A stretch of 64,000 nucleotides of DNA from Glycomyces paridis (GTDB lineage Bacteria > Actinomycetota > Actinomycetes > Mycobacteriales > Micromonosporaceae). Under the pieces are notes generated by a model that saw only the letters and a program-made list of their open reading frames with translations, was not told the origin of the DNA and made no database searches. The DNA lies in NCBI RefSeq assembly GCF_004912155.1, contig NZ_STGX01000019.1:23006-87005 (forward strand). The letters are read 5' to 3'. Positions 43,883-52,330 of this stretch are shown in pieces; the stretch's first letter is position 1, and each line of letters starts with the position of its first letter. A program made the translations under genes and the position numbers.

Positions 43883-45514
43883 ATGCAGCGCCGCATATCG
43901 CTGATTCCTCAGCCGCAGCAGCTCACCGCCGCTGACGGCGACCTCGACCTGAGCACCCTCGGCGCCATCGTCACCGACGGCGCCGCAGAAGCACCCGAGC
44001 TGCGCTCCCTCGCCTGGCTCCTGTCCGACATGCTCGCCCGCGGCACCGGCCTGCGCCTGGTCGTCGCCGACGCCGCCGAAGGCCCCGCGATCCGCATCCG
44101 CCTCGAAGGCGAGCGACCCGCGGACCTCACCACCGCCTCCGAGGCCTACCGGCTCGACGTCACCCCCGGCGGCGTCGCGATCACCGCCGCGCACCCGGCC
44201 GGGATCGCCCGCGCCGTCGCGACCTTCCGCCAGCTCCTCCCCGCCGACGCCCTCCGGGAGGCGCCCGCCGCCGACCCGGTCGTCCCGCTCGTGTCGATCA
44301 CCGACGAGCCGCGCCTGCGCTGGCGGGGCGTCATGCTGGACGTGGTCCGCCACTTCCAGCCCAAGGACTTCGTCCTCAAGATGATCGACCGGGCCTGGAT
44401 GCACCGGCTCAACGTCGTCCACCTGCACCTGACCGACGACCAGGGCTGGCGCTTCGAGGTGCCCTCGCGCCCCAGGCTCGCCGAGGTCGCCTCCTGGCGC
44501 GCCGAGACGAAGATCGGGCACGCCCGCGACGAGGAGCAGGGCTACGAGCCCACCCCGCACGGCGGGTTCTTCTCCATCTCGGACCTGCGCGAGATCGCCT
44601 CCTACGCGCGCGAGCGGTACGTCATGATCGTCCCCGAGGTCAACCTGCCCGGGCACGCCCGCGCCGTCCTCGCCGCCTACCCCGAGCTCGGTGCCGGCCA
44701 GAACAAAGCAGTCTGCCCGACGTTCGGCGTGTTCGAGGAGGTCCTGGAGCCGACCCAGGCCGCGCTCGACTTCGCGCTGGAGGCCTACACGGCCATCGGC
44801 GAGGTCTTCGAGGGCCCGTACGTCCACATCGGCGGCGACGAGGTCCCGATGACGCAGTGGGAGTCTTCCCCGATCGCCCGCGACCTCATGGACCGCGAGG
44901 GCATCGAGGACGTGCGCGGCGTCCAGGCCTGGTTCACCAAGGCCTTCTGCGACCACCTCGTCGGCATGGGCAAGCAGGTCATCGGCTGGGACGAGATCCT
45001 CGACGGCGGCGCCCCCGCCGAGGCCGTGGTCCACGTCTGGCGCAACGAGGCCTACGTCAAGAAGGCGATCGCCGCCGGGCACCAGGTCATCGCCTCGCCC
45101 GAACCGTACTGCTACTACGACCACTACGAGGGCGACGGCGCCGAGGAGCCCCTGCGCATCCACGGCCACACCACCGTCGAGAAGGTCGCCGGCTGGGACC
45201 CCGTCCCTCCCGGGATCGACGAGTCGAAGGTCCTCGGCGTCCAGTGCCAGCTGTGGTCGGAGTACCTCCCGACCCCCGGCGACGTCGAGTACGCGGCCTT
45301 CCCGCGCCTCGCCGTCCTCGCCGAGGTCGCCTGGACGAACCTCGACGTGCGCCAGGCCGAACCCGTCGCCGACCGCCTCGAAGCCCACCTGGAGCGCCTG
45401 CACGCCATGGGCATCGGCTACCGCCCCCTGGAAGGCCCCAAGCCCTGGCAGCAGGGCGGCACCGGCCGGCGGGAGCGCTTCGACCACACCTTCGTGGAGC
45501 ACGAAGCCGAGTAG
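43883..45514 (+). CDS. GH20 beta-N-acetylhexosaminidase (intracellular)
   Basis: A 543-residue GH20 enzyme releasing terminal GlcNAc from chitobiose or peptidoglycan fragments. The GH20b domain (1-135) is followed by the catalytic barrel, starting RWRGVMLDVVRHFQPKDFV. The catalytic Asp-Glu pair is D319-E320 (YVHIGGDEVPMTQW), with WRNEAYVKKA and VQCQLWSEYL as substrate-site strands. There is no signal peptide, so it acts in the cytosol on imported sugars. The ATG follows AGGAG. It is a lone gene with a strong terminator and an unusual AT-rich promoter region. Confidence 0.95.
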   Translation: MQRRISLIPQPQQLTAADGDLDLSTLGAIVTDGAAEAPELRSLAWLLSDMLARGTGLRLVVADAAEGPAIRIRLEGERPADLTTASEAYRLDVTPGGVAITAAHPAGIARAVATFRQLLPADALREAPAADPVVPLVSITDEPRLRWRGVMLDVVRHFQPKDFVLKMIDRAWMHRLNVVHLHLTDDQGWRFEVPSRPRLAEVASWRAETKIGHARDEEQGYEPTPHGGFFSISDLREIASYARERYVMIVPEVNLPGHARAVLAAYPELGAGQNKAVCPTFGVFEEVLEPTQAALDFALEAYTAIGEVFEGPYVHIGGDEVPMTQWESSPIARDLMDREGIEDVRGVQAWFTKAFCDHLVGMGKQVIGWDEILDGGAPAEAVVHVWRNEAYVKKAIAAGHQVIASPEPYCYYDHYEGDGAEEPLRIHGHTTVEKVAGWDPVPPGIDESKVLGVQCQLWSEYLPTPGDVEYAAFPRLAVLAEVAWTNLDVRQAEPVADRLEAHLERLHAMGIGYRPLEGPKPWQQGGTGRRERFDHTFVEHEAE

Positions 45515-45526
45515 TACCCAGCAGAA

Positions 45527-45556
45527 GAGCCCGTGCGAATCGCTTCGCACGGGCTC
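45527..45556. terminator. Terminator after hexosaminidase gene
   Basis: A perfect 13-bp stem (45527-45539 with 45544-45556), loop TCGC, 13 nt after the stop. The convergent NlpC/P60 gene ends about 130 bp further on. Confidence 0.75.
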
Positions 45557-45685
45557 GTTCCCGTCTCGGTGAGGCCCCCGGCGGCGGCACGGGCGCGTTG
45601 CGGGTCAGCAGTGGGACGGAAGTCCGGCCCGCCCGCATCGCCGCCGGGGAGTCGACGGCCGGGCCCGCGGGCCCGGCCCGGTTCC

Positions 45686-46627
45686 CTACGGGCGCCCGTA
45701 GCCGACGATCGACCCGCCGTAGTCGATGTCCACGATCTTCACGACCGTCGTCGAGTTCGGGGCGTGGATGATCTCGCCGCCGCCGATGTAGATGCCCACG
45801 TGGGCGAGGTCGTTGTAGAACACCAGGTCGCCCTCCTGCAGCTCGTCGCGCGAGATGCGCGCCGTCTCGTCCCACTGCATCGCCGCGTTGTGCGAGAGCG
45901 AGACCCCGGCCGCGGCCCAGGCGCCCTGCGTCAGGCCCGAGCAGTCCCACGTGTCGGGGCCGTCGGCGCCGTACACGTACTGCTCGCCGAGCTGGTCCCA
46001 GGCGAAGGCCACCGCGGTGGAGTTGCCGGCGTAGTCGCCCCAGTCGGGTTCGGGGTTCTCGGCGGCGTAGGCGTCGTCGTAGTCGTCTTCGAGGGCCTCG
46101 ATCTCGGCCTCGATCTCACCCTGTTGCTTCTCGATGTCGGAGAGGATCTCGTCGGCGCTCTCCTTGAGCGTCTCCAGCTCCGTCTTGCGGGTCTCCAGCT
46201 CCTCCATCTGCCCCAGCGCGTCCGCGATCGCGGCGTTCTCGGCGTCGGAGAGGTTCGACAGGTACATGAGACGGTCGGCGAAGTCCGACGGGTCGCCCGC
46301 GAGCACCGAGTTCACCATCGCGAAGTTCCCGCCCGTGTAGGCGGTCGAGGCGATCTCGGCCATCTGCTCGTTGGCCGCGTCGGCGGCCGCCTGGAGCTCG
46401 GGCAGCTGTGCCTCGATCTCCTCGATCAGCTCGTTCGCGTCGTCGAGCTCCTCGCGCTTGGCGTTGTACTCCTCGATGACGACTTCGAGGTCCTCACTGC
46501 GCTCGTCGATCTCCTCTTGGATCTCGTCGCTCGACTGCGCCGACGCCTGCGAGGAGGTCAGCAGGGCGGCGGTCGCGGGGATCAGCGCCACGGCCGCGAC
46601 GGCGGCGACGATTCGGCGGGTACGCAC
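45686..46627 (-). CDS. Secreted NlpC/P60 (C40) peptidoglycan endopeptidase under c-di-AMP riboswitch
   Basis: A 313-residue paralogue of the hydrolase at 7287-8255. It has a signal peptide (RIVAAVAAVALIPATAALL, cleavage near ASA-QS), a long acidic coiled coil (32-190) and an NlpC/P60 domain with catalytic Cys in TWDCSGLTQG, His in LAHVGIYIGGG and a third residue in IHAPNSTTVVKIV. The GTG start has AAGGAAGGAG upstream. The leader carries a ydaO-type c-di-AMP riboswitch, which in Streptomyces and other actinobacteria controls wall hydrolases such as rpfA and NlpC/P60 genes. Expression is thus expected to fall when c-di-AMP is high. Confidence 0.94.
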   Translation of the reverse strand: MRTRRIVAAVAAVALIPATAALLTSSQASAQSSDEIQEEIDERSEDLEVVIEEYNAKREELDDANELIEEIEAQLPELQAAADAANEQMAEIASTAYTGGNFAMVNSVLAGDPSDFADRLMYLSNLSDAENAAIADALGQMEELETRKTELETLKESADEILSDIEKQQGEIEAEIEALEDDYDDAYAAENPEPDWGDYAGNSTAVAFAWDQLGEQYVYGADGPDTWDCSGLTQGAWAAAGVSLSHNAAMQWDETARISRDELQEGDLVFYNDLAHVGIYIGGGEIIHAPNSTTVVKIVDIDYGGSIVGYGRP

Positions 46628-46644
46628 CAGGGCGCGCTCCTTCC

Positions 46645-46795
46645 TTTGGCCGCCTACCGGGTTAGCTGTCGGGTTCGGGCGGAAGGAAGGGTCGCCCTAC
46701 GCATCCGCGGACGCGATTCACCCCGCCAGCTCGCGCTGGCTGCTGGTTCCCCGGCTCGGTCGACACTGCACGGGATGCCGTGCTGGGGTGTGCGA
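46645..46795 (-). promoter_or_regulatory. ydaO/yuaA-type cyclic di-AMP riboswitch
   Basis: On the minus strand the leader of the NlpC/P60 gene contains, in order, the conserved blocks GGGGAACCA (46744-46752), GGGGTGAAT (46716-46724), GTAGGG (46695-46700) and the long signature CCGAACCCGACAGCTAACCC then GGTAGGC (46652-46678). The ribosome site AAGGAAGGAG follows directly. Edges are approximate. From memory of the class this is a strong match; no covariance search was run. Confidence 0.88.
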
Positions 46796-46962
46796 CCGAC
46801 TCGACGGAGCCGCGCCGCGGGTGCGGGGTGCAACCGAGTTCCGGCGCGACGCGCTTCAGGTTAGAGGTCCTGACGGGCCCGGACAAGGGCAGGGGGAGAA
46901 TTTCTCGCACAATGGCACGGAATACTACGGGCCGCTGCTCGGGTCTCACCAGCAGTTGCCGG

Positions 46963-46981
46963 TATACCCCCTTAGGGTATA
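46963..46981. promoter_or_regulatory. CsoR operator upstream of csoR
   Basis: TATACCC-N5-GGGTATA, an inverted repeat of the TACCC..GGGTA type bound by Cu(I)-sensing CsoR. It overlaps the expected promoter and lies 24 nt before the ATG. Confidence 0.82.
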
Positions 46982-47005
46982 GAGTGAGCATCGGAGGGAA
47001 GCGAC

Positions 47006-47338
47006 ATGGCGACCGATCAGACCGACTGCGCCGCACACGGCGACGAAGGCCAGCACTACTGGTACCACGGCGACAAGGCCGCGCTCACGCGCCGCCTCAA
47101 ACGCATCGAAGGCCAGATCCGCGGCATCCAGCGCATGGTCGAGGAGGACGAGTACTGCATCGACATCCTCACACAGATCTCCGCCTCCACCAAGGGCCTC
47201 CAGGCCGTGGCCCTCAACCTCCTCGAAGGCCACCTCGCCCACTGCGTCGCCGAAGCCCAGACCTCCGGCGACCCCGAAGCCGCCCAGGCCAAGGTCAAAG
47301 AGGCCTCCGACGCCGTGGCGCGACTGCTCAGAACCTAA
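47006..47338 (+). CDS. csoR: CsoR-family Cu(I)-sensing repressor
   Basis: A 110-residue DUF156/CsoR repressor that leaves DNA when Cu(I) binds. The all-helical core starts KAALTRRLKRIEGQIRGIQR. The Cu(I) ligands C51, H76 and C80 have exactly the spacing of M. tuberculosis CsoR (x-H-C class), so copper rather than nickel or sulfur sensing is likely. A 20-residue His/Cys-containing N-terminus (DCAAHGDEGQHYWYHG) is additional. GGAGGG precedes the ATG, and a CsoR-type operator lies upstream. It is followed by copZ after 23 bp, but no copA ATPase. Confidence 0.95.
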   Translation: MATDQTDCAAHGDEGQHYWYHGDKAALTRRLKRIEGQIRGIQRMVEEDEYCIDILTQISASTKGLQAVALNLLEGHLAHCVAEAQTSGDPEAAQAKVKEASDAVARLLRT

Positions 47339-47361
47339 GCACTCACCGACAGGAGACAGCC

Positions 47362-47607
47362 ATGGAAACCGTATACGTCGTCAAAGGCATGACCTGCGGC
47401 CACTGCGCAGGCAGCGTCACCCAGGAACTCAAGGCGCTCCCCGGCGTCACCGCCGTCGACGTCGCCCTCGACACCGGCAACGTCACCGTCACCAGCGAGA
47501 CCGCCCTCACCGAGGACGCCGTCCGCGAAGCCGTCGACGAAGCCGGCTACGAACTCGTCGGCTCTACCAACTTACGGCTCGCAAGCGTCGCCGAGGGTGC
47601 CGCCTGA
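47362..47607 (+). CDS. copZ: CopZ-like copper chaperone (HMA domain)
   Basis: An 81-residue heavy-metal-associated domain with the Cu(I) motif in VKGMTCGHCAGSV (C12, C15) and the full ferredoxin-like fold (VTAVDVALDTGNVTVTS). It would carry Cu(I) to an export ATPase or CsoR. AGGAG precedes its ATG. It is in an operon with csoR. The last 10 residues (LRLASVAEGAA) extend past the usual domain end. Confidence 0.94.
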   Translation: METVYVVKGMTCGHCAGSVTQELKALPGVTAVDVALDTGNVTVTSETALTEDAVREAVDEAGYELVGSTNLRLASVAEGAA

Positions 47608-47628
47608 CGACCCGCGAGCAACACCGCC

Positions 47629-47673
47629 GACGAGGCGCCGAACCCCCGTTCACCGGGTGTTCAGCGCCTCGTC
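47629..47673 (+). terminator. Terminator after csoR-copZ
   Basis: A 10-bp stem (47629-47638 with 47664-47673), extended by 4 bp after one mismatch, 20 nt after the copZ stop. Confidence 0.6.
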
Positions 47674-47699
47674 GCTGCCGTCCCCGGCACCCCCTGAAG

Positions 47700-47705
47700 T
47701 ACAGT
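47700..47705 (+). promoter_or_regulatory. Probable -10 box of small gene at 47713 (leaderless)
   Basis: TACAGT ends 7 nt before the ATG. Confidence 0.45.
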
Positions 47706-47712
47706 CGAGGAC

Positions 47713-47922
47713 ATGGCCGTCTCCGATGACAACCGGTCCGTCGAACTCGACGGCAATCGCGCAGTCGAGCTCGACGAGGACTTCTCCGTCCTCCCCGACC
47801 AGACCTCCGACGACACCGACCGCGGCTGGGGCGAAGCCCCCGCGAAACGCCCCGCGAAGGGCACCAAGTTCTCCGCTCGCGACCTCGAACTCATGGCCGA
47901 CCGCCCCCCGCACTGGTCCTAG
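47713..47922 (+). CDS. Small acidic protein of unknown function
   Basis: A 69-residue soluble protein (MAVSDDNRSVELDGNRAVEL start, KFSARDLELMADRPPHWS end). The N-terminus contains a short repeat, RSVELDGN/RAVELDED. No cysteine or membrane segment is present. The ATG has GAGGA only 2 nt upstream (too close to be a good ribosome site) but a TACAGT -10 box 7 nt before, so leaderless translation is likely. Codon bias matches the neighbours. No family is recognised. Confidence 0.65.
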   Translation: MAVSDDNRSVELDGNRAVELDEDFSVLPDQTSDDTDRGWGEAPAKRPAKGTKFSARDLELMADRPPHWS

Positions 47923-47935
47923 ACCGACACCGCCC

Positions 47936-48283
47936 CTACTCGCCGCCCGGCGGGCACGCCCGCGCGATCGCGTCGGCGTCCGACTGCGAGAAGTGCGCGA
48001 CGATCTGGTGGAAACGGGGACTGTCGACCAGATGGCAGGGGACCAGGCCCATGGCGACCTGCGTCGGGATGTCGACACCCGTCCAGTTCTTCGCCGCGCT
48101 GATGAGATCGATGTGCGCCGGCCGCTTCCCCGGGGTCTTCCCCGCCGTCGCCTGCTCCACTGCGGCCGACTCCTCCGGCACCGCCGCCGACGCCGCGGAC
48201 GCCCCCGCGAGCAGCAGCACCGCCGCCCCGGCCGCCGTCACCGCCACACGCCAAGCGGTCACCTCGAAGACCGATCGATTCAT
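47936..48283 (-). CDS. Small secreted protein of unknown function
   Basis: A 115-residue protein starting at the ATG at 48283 after GGGGAG. Signal peptide VAVTAAGAAVLLLAGASAASA; the mature part of about 80 residues has two Cys (LVPCHLVDS, ARACPPGGE), likely a disulfide. The block DIPTQVAMGLVPCHLVDSPR is the most conserved-looking stretch. It is convergent with the small acidic gene (13 bp between ends). Function unknown. Confidence 0.72.
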   Translation of the reverse strand: MNRSVFEVTAWRVAVTAAGAAVLLLAGASAASAAVPEESAAVEQATAGKTPGKRPAHIDLISAAKNWTGVDIPTQVAMGLVPCHLVDSPRFHQIVAHFSQSDADAIARACPPGGE

Positions 48284-48366
48284 GACACTCCCCTCACCGG
48301 CGCCCGCGCCCTTCGCGACGGGCCGCAATCCAATGCGGACCATAACAGCACGAAACACACGAAAGC

Positions 48367-48409
48367 GGGCCCGGACCGCGGTGAGGGAGGCTCACCGCGA
48401 CCCGGACCC
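48367..48409 (-). terminator. Terminator-like hairpin downstream of malG
   Basis: 19-nt arms (48367-48385 and 48391-48409), three internal mismatches, loop GGAGG, about 55 nt past the malG stop on the minus strand. Confidence 0.55.
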
Positions 48410-48462
48410 GAGTCGCCTGTCCTGGGGAACAGGACTTTCGGTGCCGAGCACCGGTCTGCGGA

Positions 48463-49362
48463 CTAGCCCTTCACGGCACCGCCGGTCAGACCCGAGACGA
48501 TGTACCGCTGGAGACTCATGAACACCGCCACCGTCAGCACCGACGTCAGCAGCGTCCCCGCCGCGAAGATCCCGAAGTAGCTCGCCGGCGAGTTCGCCGC
48601 CGTCAACGTCTTCAACCCCACGGCGAGCGTCATCTCAGGCCGGTCCGTCAAGAACAGGCTCGCCAGGATGAAGTCGTTCATCGTCCCCACGAACGCCAGA
48701 ATCCCCGAGATCGCGATGATCGGCGTCGCCAGCGGCAGGATCATCCCGAAGAAGATCTGCGCGTGCGAAGCCCCGTCGATCGTCGCCGCCTCGTCCAGCT
48801 CCTTCGGAATCGTGTCGAAGAAGCCCTTCATCAGCCACGTCGAGACGCCCAGCGCCCCACCCATGTACACCAGCATCAGACCGAGCTTCGTGTTCAGGCC
48901 CGCCGCCGGATAGAACTCGCCGATCCGCCCGAAGATCAGATACAGCGCGACCACCGACAAGAACGCCGGGAACATCTGGATCAGCAGCAGGAACAGCAGC
49001 ATCGGCCGCCGCCCCCTGAACCGGAACCGGCTGAAGGCGTACGCCGCCAACGAAGAGATCAGGATCGAGATGAACGCCGCCGGGACCGCGATCATCAACG
49101 AGTTCAGGAACCACTGCCCGAACGGGATGTTCGGATCGGAGAACAGCCGCTGAAAACTGTTGAGACTGAACCCGCTCGGCAGCAGACTCGTCGCCGACAG
49201 CGTCCCCTTCGGGTTGAACGCCGCCGACACCACGTACAGGATCGGCACGAGGCCGAACACCAGGACCGCCAGCGCCACCAGGTGGCGCCAACCGAATTCC
49301 GCCAGCCACCGTCGCGGCTTGGAGACGCGCCCCCGGGAGCGCGCTTGCGCGTGCGAAGCCAT
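48463..49362 (-). CDS. malG: Maltose/maltodextrin ABC transporter permease MalG
   Basis: A 299-residue CUT1 permease with six helices. After a basic N-terminus (SRGRVSKPRRWLAEFGWRH) comes LVALAVLVFGLVPILYVVSA. The EAA loop is DEAATIDGASHAQIFFGMILP. Its ATG overlaps the malF stop (TAATG). Maltose specificity is inferred from the large-loop MalF partner, MalE-like binding protein, divergent MalR-type LacI repressor and alpha-glucosidase. Confidence 0.93.
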   Translation of the reverse strand: MASHAQARSRGRVSKPRRWLAEFGWRHLVALAVLVFGLVPILYVVSAAFNPKGTLSATSLLPSGFSLNSFQRLFSDPNIPFGQWFLNSLMIAVPAAFISILISSLAAYAFSRFRFRGRRPMLLFLLLIQMFPAFLSVVALYLIFGRIGEFYPAAGLNTKLGLMLVYMGGALGVSTWLMKGFFDTIPKELDEAATIDGASHAQIFFGMILPLATPIIAISGILAFVGTMNDFILASLFLTDRPEMTLAVGLKTLTAANSPASYFGIFAAGTLLTSVLTVAVFMSLQRYIVSGLTGGAVKG

Positions 49363-50906
49363 TAGTACACGTCCTCCTGGTTGCGGGTGGTCCGGAACAT
49401 GACCGCCGAGATCGTGGCGACGATCAGGAAGATGAACACGCTGACGGCGCTGGCGAAGCCGTAGTCGGCCGAGGTGGTGCCGAAGGCCTGCCTGAACGCG
49501 TAGGTGATGAGCAGGTCGGTGCCGCCGGCGGCGTCTCCGGCCATGAACGGGTTGCCGGCGCTGAGCAGTTCGATCGCGTTGAAGTTGTTGAAGTTGAACG
49601 CGAAGCTGGAGATGAGCAGCGGTGTCAGCGAGATCAGCAGCAGCGGCAGCGTGATCTTGCGGAAGGCGGTGACGCCGGTGGCGCCGTCGATCTTGGCCGC
49701 TTCGAGCGAGTCCGAGGGCAGGGCCTGGAGTGCGCCGAGGCAGATGAGGAACATGTAGGGCCAGCCGAGCCAGGTGTTGGCGATGAGGACCATCGCCCGT
49801 GCCGACCAGGTGCCGCCGAACCAGTTCACGTCGAGGTTGAACAGGTCGTTGATGAGGCCGAAGTCGCGGTTGAACATCTGGGCCCACACCAGCAGCATCG
49901 CGAAGGACGGCATGGCGTAGGGCAGGATCATGAGGGTCCGGTAGATCTTCGTGCCGCGCATGGAGGGCTTGTTGAGCGCCATGGCGGTGCCCAGGCCGAT
50001 GACGAACGTGAACAGGACCGATCCGGCCGCGAACATGATGTTCCAGGCGAAGATGCCGAGGAACGGGCCGCGGATGTCGGGGTCGGTGACGACGTCGAGG
50101 TAGTTGTCGAGGCCGATGTTGACGCGCCATCCGACGAGTGCGGCGTCGCCGTCCTCGGTGAGGAAGGTGCCGGTCTCGTCGTCGGCGTACCAGACGGTGC
50201 CGGTTGCCGAGTCGGTGATGCAGTCGCAGGCCTCGTCGTAGGAGCGGGTGGAGCGGCCCTCGAACGCGGACAGGCCCTGCACCTTGATGCCGGTGTCCTC
50301 GCCGGTGGGCACGGCCAGTTCGGCGAGTTCGGCCTGGCGCTCGTTGAGGTCGGCGAGGGTCCACACCGTGTAGTCGGGGGCCGCGGTGATGCGTCCGGTC
50401 GCGTCGAGGGTGGCGCCCTCGATCTCGGTGAGGCCCTCTTCGGTGCCGGCCCAGGTGGAGCCGTCGGCCTGGTCGGTCAGCAGGAGGGTGAGTTCGCCGG
50501 AGGCGGATTCGCCGACCGCGAGGAGGTAGGTCGTGCCGCCGTCGGTCTGCTGGACCCCGGCGGCGACGATCGACTCGATCGCGCCCTCCTTGCTCGCCCG
50601 GTGCCCGTCACCGTAGTTGGAGAAGGAGGTGCCCACGGTCATGATCACGGGCAGGATCTGGAAGGCGATGAGCAGGAAAGTGCCGGGGACCAGGTACTTC
50701 AGGGGGATGGTCCGGCTCTGGAGGTAGGTGTAGAAGACGATCGCGACGATGACCGCCTCCAGCGCGAGGCCCCACCAGGCCTCGGCCGCGATGAGCGGCA
50801 ACGCCGCCCAGACGGCCAGCGCGGCCACCACGGCGAGTACGGCGATCTTGACGATCAGACCCGCGGCGGTGGTCGAGCCGGCCGTCCGGGCACGTTGGTC
50901 GAGCAC
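49362..50906 (-). CDS. malF: Maltose/maltodextrin ABC transporter permease MalF
   Basis: A 514-residue permease with eight predicted helices. Two extra N-terminal helices (residues 18-60) precede the core. An extracytoplasmic loop of about 190 residues (about 95-290) lies between helices 3 and 4, comparable to the P2 loop of E. coli MalF that touches the binding protein. It contains a CDC pair (DEACDCITDS). The EAA loop is EAAKIDGATGVTAFRKITLP. GTG start after GAAGGAA, 36 bp downstream of malE. No MalK gene in the locus. Confidence 0.93.
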   Translation of the reverse strand: MLDQRARTAGSTTAAGLIVKIAVLAVVAALAVWAALPLIAAEAWWGLALEAVIVAIVFYTYLQSRTIPLKYLVPGTFLLIAFQILPVIMTVGTSFSNYGDGHRASKEGAIESIVAAGVQQTDGGTTYLLAVGESASGELTLLLTDQADGSTWAGTEEGLTEIEGATLDATGRITAAPDYTVWTLADLNERQAELAELAVPTGEDTGIKVQGLSAFEGRSTRSYDEACDCITDSATGTVWYADDETGTFLTEDGDAALVGWRVNIGLDNYLDVVTDPDIRGPFLGIFAWNIMFAAGSVLFTFVIGLGTAMALNKPSMRGTKIYRTLMILPYAMPSFAMLLVWAQMFNRDFGLINDLFNLDVNWFGGTWSARAMVLIANTWLGWPYMFLICLGALQALPSDSLEAAKIDGATGVTAFRKITLPLLLISLTPLLISSFAFNFNNFNAIELLSAGNPFMAGDAAGGTDLLITYAFRQAFGTTSADYGFASAVSVFIFLIVATISAVMFRTTRNQEDVY

Positions 50907-50941
50907 GGTGCGTTCCTTCGCTCTCGGACTACCAGGGGGCC

Positions 50942-52177
50942 TTAGCCGGCGACCGCGTCGCGGATGGTCTGCGCGGCGGTGGTGGCGGCTTCCTCACCGG
51001 TCGAGGCGCCGTCGACCGCGTCGGCCTGCGCGCGGCCGAAGGGCTCCCAGACCGAGTCCATCGCGGGGATGTTCGGCATCGGGACGGCGTTCTCGCCGGC
51101 GGCGGCGAAGCCCTGGATGTCGGTGTTGCCCTCGGAGAAGGCCTCGGCGGCGGCGGTCAGGGCCGGGAGGCGCCCGCCCGCTTCGGCGAGCTTGAGCTGG
51201 AGGTCCTCGGTGAGGACGTAGTTGGTCACGAACTCCTGGGCGAACACGGCGTTCTTGGCGCCGGAGGAGATGTAGAAGCCCTGGACGCCGAGGAACGGCG
51301 AGGCGGGGTTCTGGCCTTCGAAGCCGGGGATCGCGGTGACCTCGTATTCGAGGCCGGCGCCCTGGACGTCGGTGAGGGCCCACGGGCCGGAGATCATGAA
51401 GGCGGTCTTGCCCTCGACGAAGAACGGGATCACGTTCGAGGCGTCGTAGGTGGTCTTGAGGATGCCGTCGGCGCCCAGCTCGGCGAACTTCTCGAACGCG
51501 GCGATGCCGCCGGGCGAGTCGACGCCGACGTCGCTGGGGTCGAGGTTCCCGGCGCCGTCGTCCTTGAACAGGTAGCCGCCCATGGAGGAGAACAGCGGAT
51601 AGGCGCTGTAGGCGTTGCCGTCGACGCCGACCTCCATGGTGAGGACCTCGTCGGTGCCGGCGGCCTGGCCGGCGCTGATGAGCTCCTCGAAGGTGGCGGG
51701 GGCTTCGGGGGCGAGCGCGGTGTTGCGGATGAGGCCGAGGTTCTCGAGGGCGTAGGCGACGCCGTAGAGGTTGCCGTCGACGGTGAAGGCCTTGACGGCG
51801 GTCTCGTTGAGGGCGGCCTTCTGGTCGTCGGTGAGCGTGATGGGGGCGATGGCGCCGGCCGACGCGTACTGGCCGGCCCAGTCGTGCGCGCCCACGACGA
51901 TGTCGGGGCCCTGGCCCTGCTCGACGGCGGTGAGGAAGTCGGGGCGGAGCGTGTCCACGTGCTCTTCGACGGTGACCTTGACGCCGACGGTGCTCTCGAA
52001 GTCCTTGACGAACTCCTTGAGGACGGGCGTGCGGGTCTCGTCGGCCCAGATGACCAGTTCGCCGGAGAACGACTGGGTCGTCTCTTCGCTCGTCGGGTCC
52101 TCGTCCGAACCGCAGGCGGCGGCCGCGCCGAGAGCGGCGGCCGAGACGGCGGTGATACCCAGGGTCCTTCTACGCAT
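50942..52177 (-). CDS. malE: Maltose/maltodextrin-binding lipoprotein MalE
   Basis: A 411-residue binding protein; ATG at 52177 after GGAGAG. Lipobox ALGAAAACGS, so lipid-anchored. The mature start (GELVIWADETRTPVLKEFVK) and DIVVGAHDWAGQYASAGAIA, FVEGKTAFMISGPWAL and LGVQGFYISSGAKN match MalE-family binding proteins. It is the first gene of malEFG, divergent from malR with a palindromic operator in the 150-bp gap. Specificity for maltodextrins is inferred. Confidence 0.94.
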   Translation of the reverse strand: MRRRTLGITAVSAAALGAAAACGSDEDPTSEETTQSFSGELVIWADETRTPVLKEFVKDFESTVGVKVTVEEHVDTLRPDFLTAVEQGQGPDIVVGAHDWAGQYASAGAIAPITLTDDQKAALNETAVKAFTVDGNLYGVAYALENLGLIRNTALAPEAPATFEELISAGQAAGTDEVLTMEVGVDGNAYSAYPLFSSMGGYLFKDDGAGNLDPSDVGVDSPGGIAAFEKFAELGADGILKTTYDASNVIPFFVEGKTAFMISGPWALTDVQGAGLEYEVTAIPGFEGQNPASPFLGVQGFYISSGAKNAVFAQEFVTNYVLTEDLQLKLAEAGGRLPALTAAAEAFSEGNTDIQGFAAAGENAVPMPNIPAMDSVWEPFGRAQADAVDGASTGEEAATTAAQTIRDAVAG

Positions 52178-52283
52178 GGTCTTTCTCTCCTCATTGAGTG
52201 GCCCCGGGGCGGGGGCCGGCGGTCCGGGGACTCGCGTCCCGACTCCCTCAGACATTAGCAAGATGTTTCAGAATCAGGAAAGC

Positions 52284-52306
52284 CTTGCAACCAAACTGTT
52301 GCCAAG
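52284..52306. promoter_or_regulatory. Probable MalR operator between malE and malR
   Basis: The inverted repeat CTTGCAAC-N6-GTTGCcAAG resembles the CTTGCA/TGCAAG-type sites of actinobacterial MalR. Extra half-sites (GCAAG near 52258) flank it. It overlaps the likely promoters of both genes. Confidence 0.65.
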
Positions 52307-52318
52307 TTTCAGATAGGC

Positions 52319-52324
52319 TAGTCT
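52319..52324 (+). promoter_or_regulatory. Probable -10 box of malR (leaderless)
   Basis: TAGTCT ends 6 nt before the malR ATG. There is no ribosome site, and the operator lies directly upstream. Confidence 0.45.
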
Positions 52325-52330
52325 GTCATC

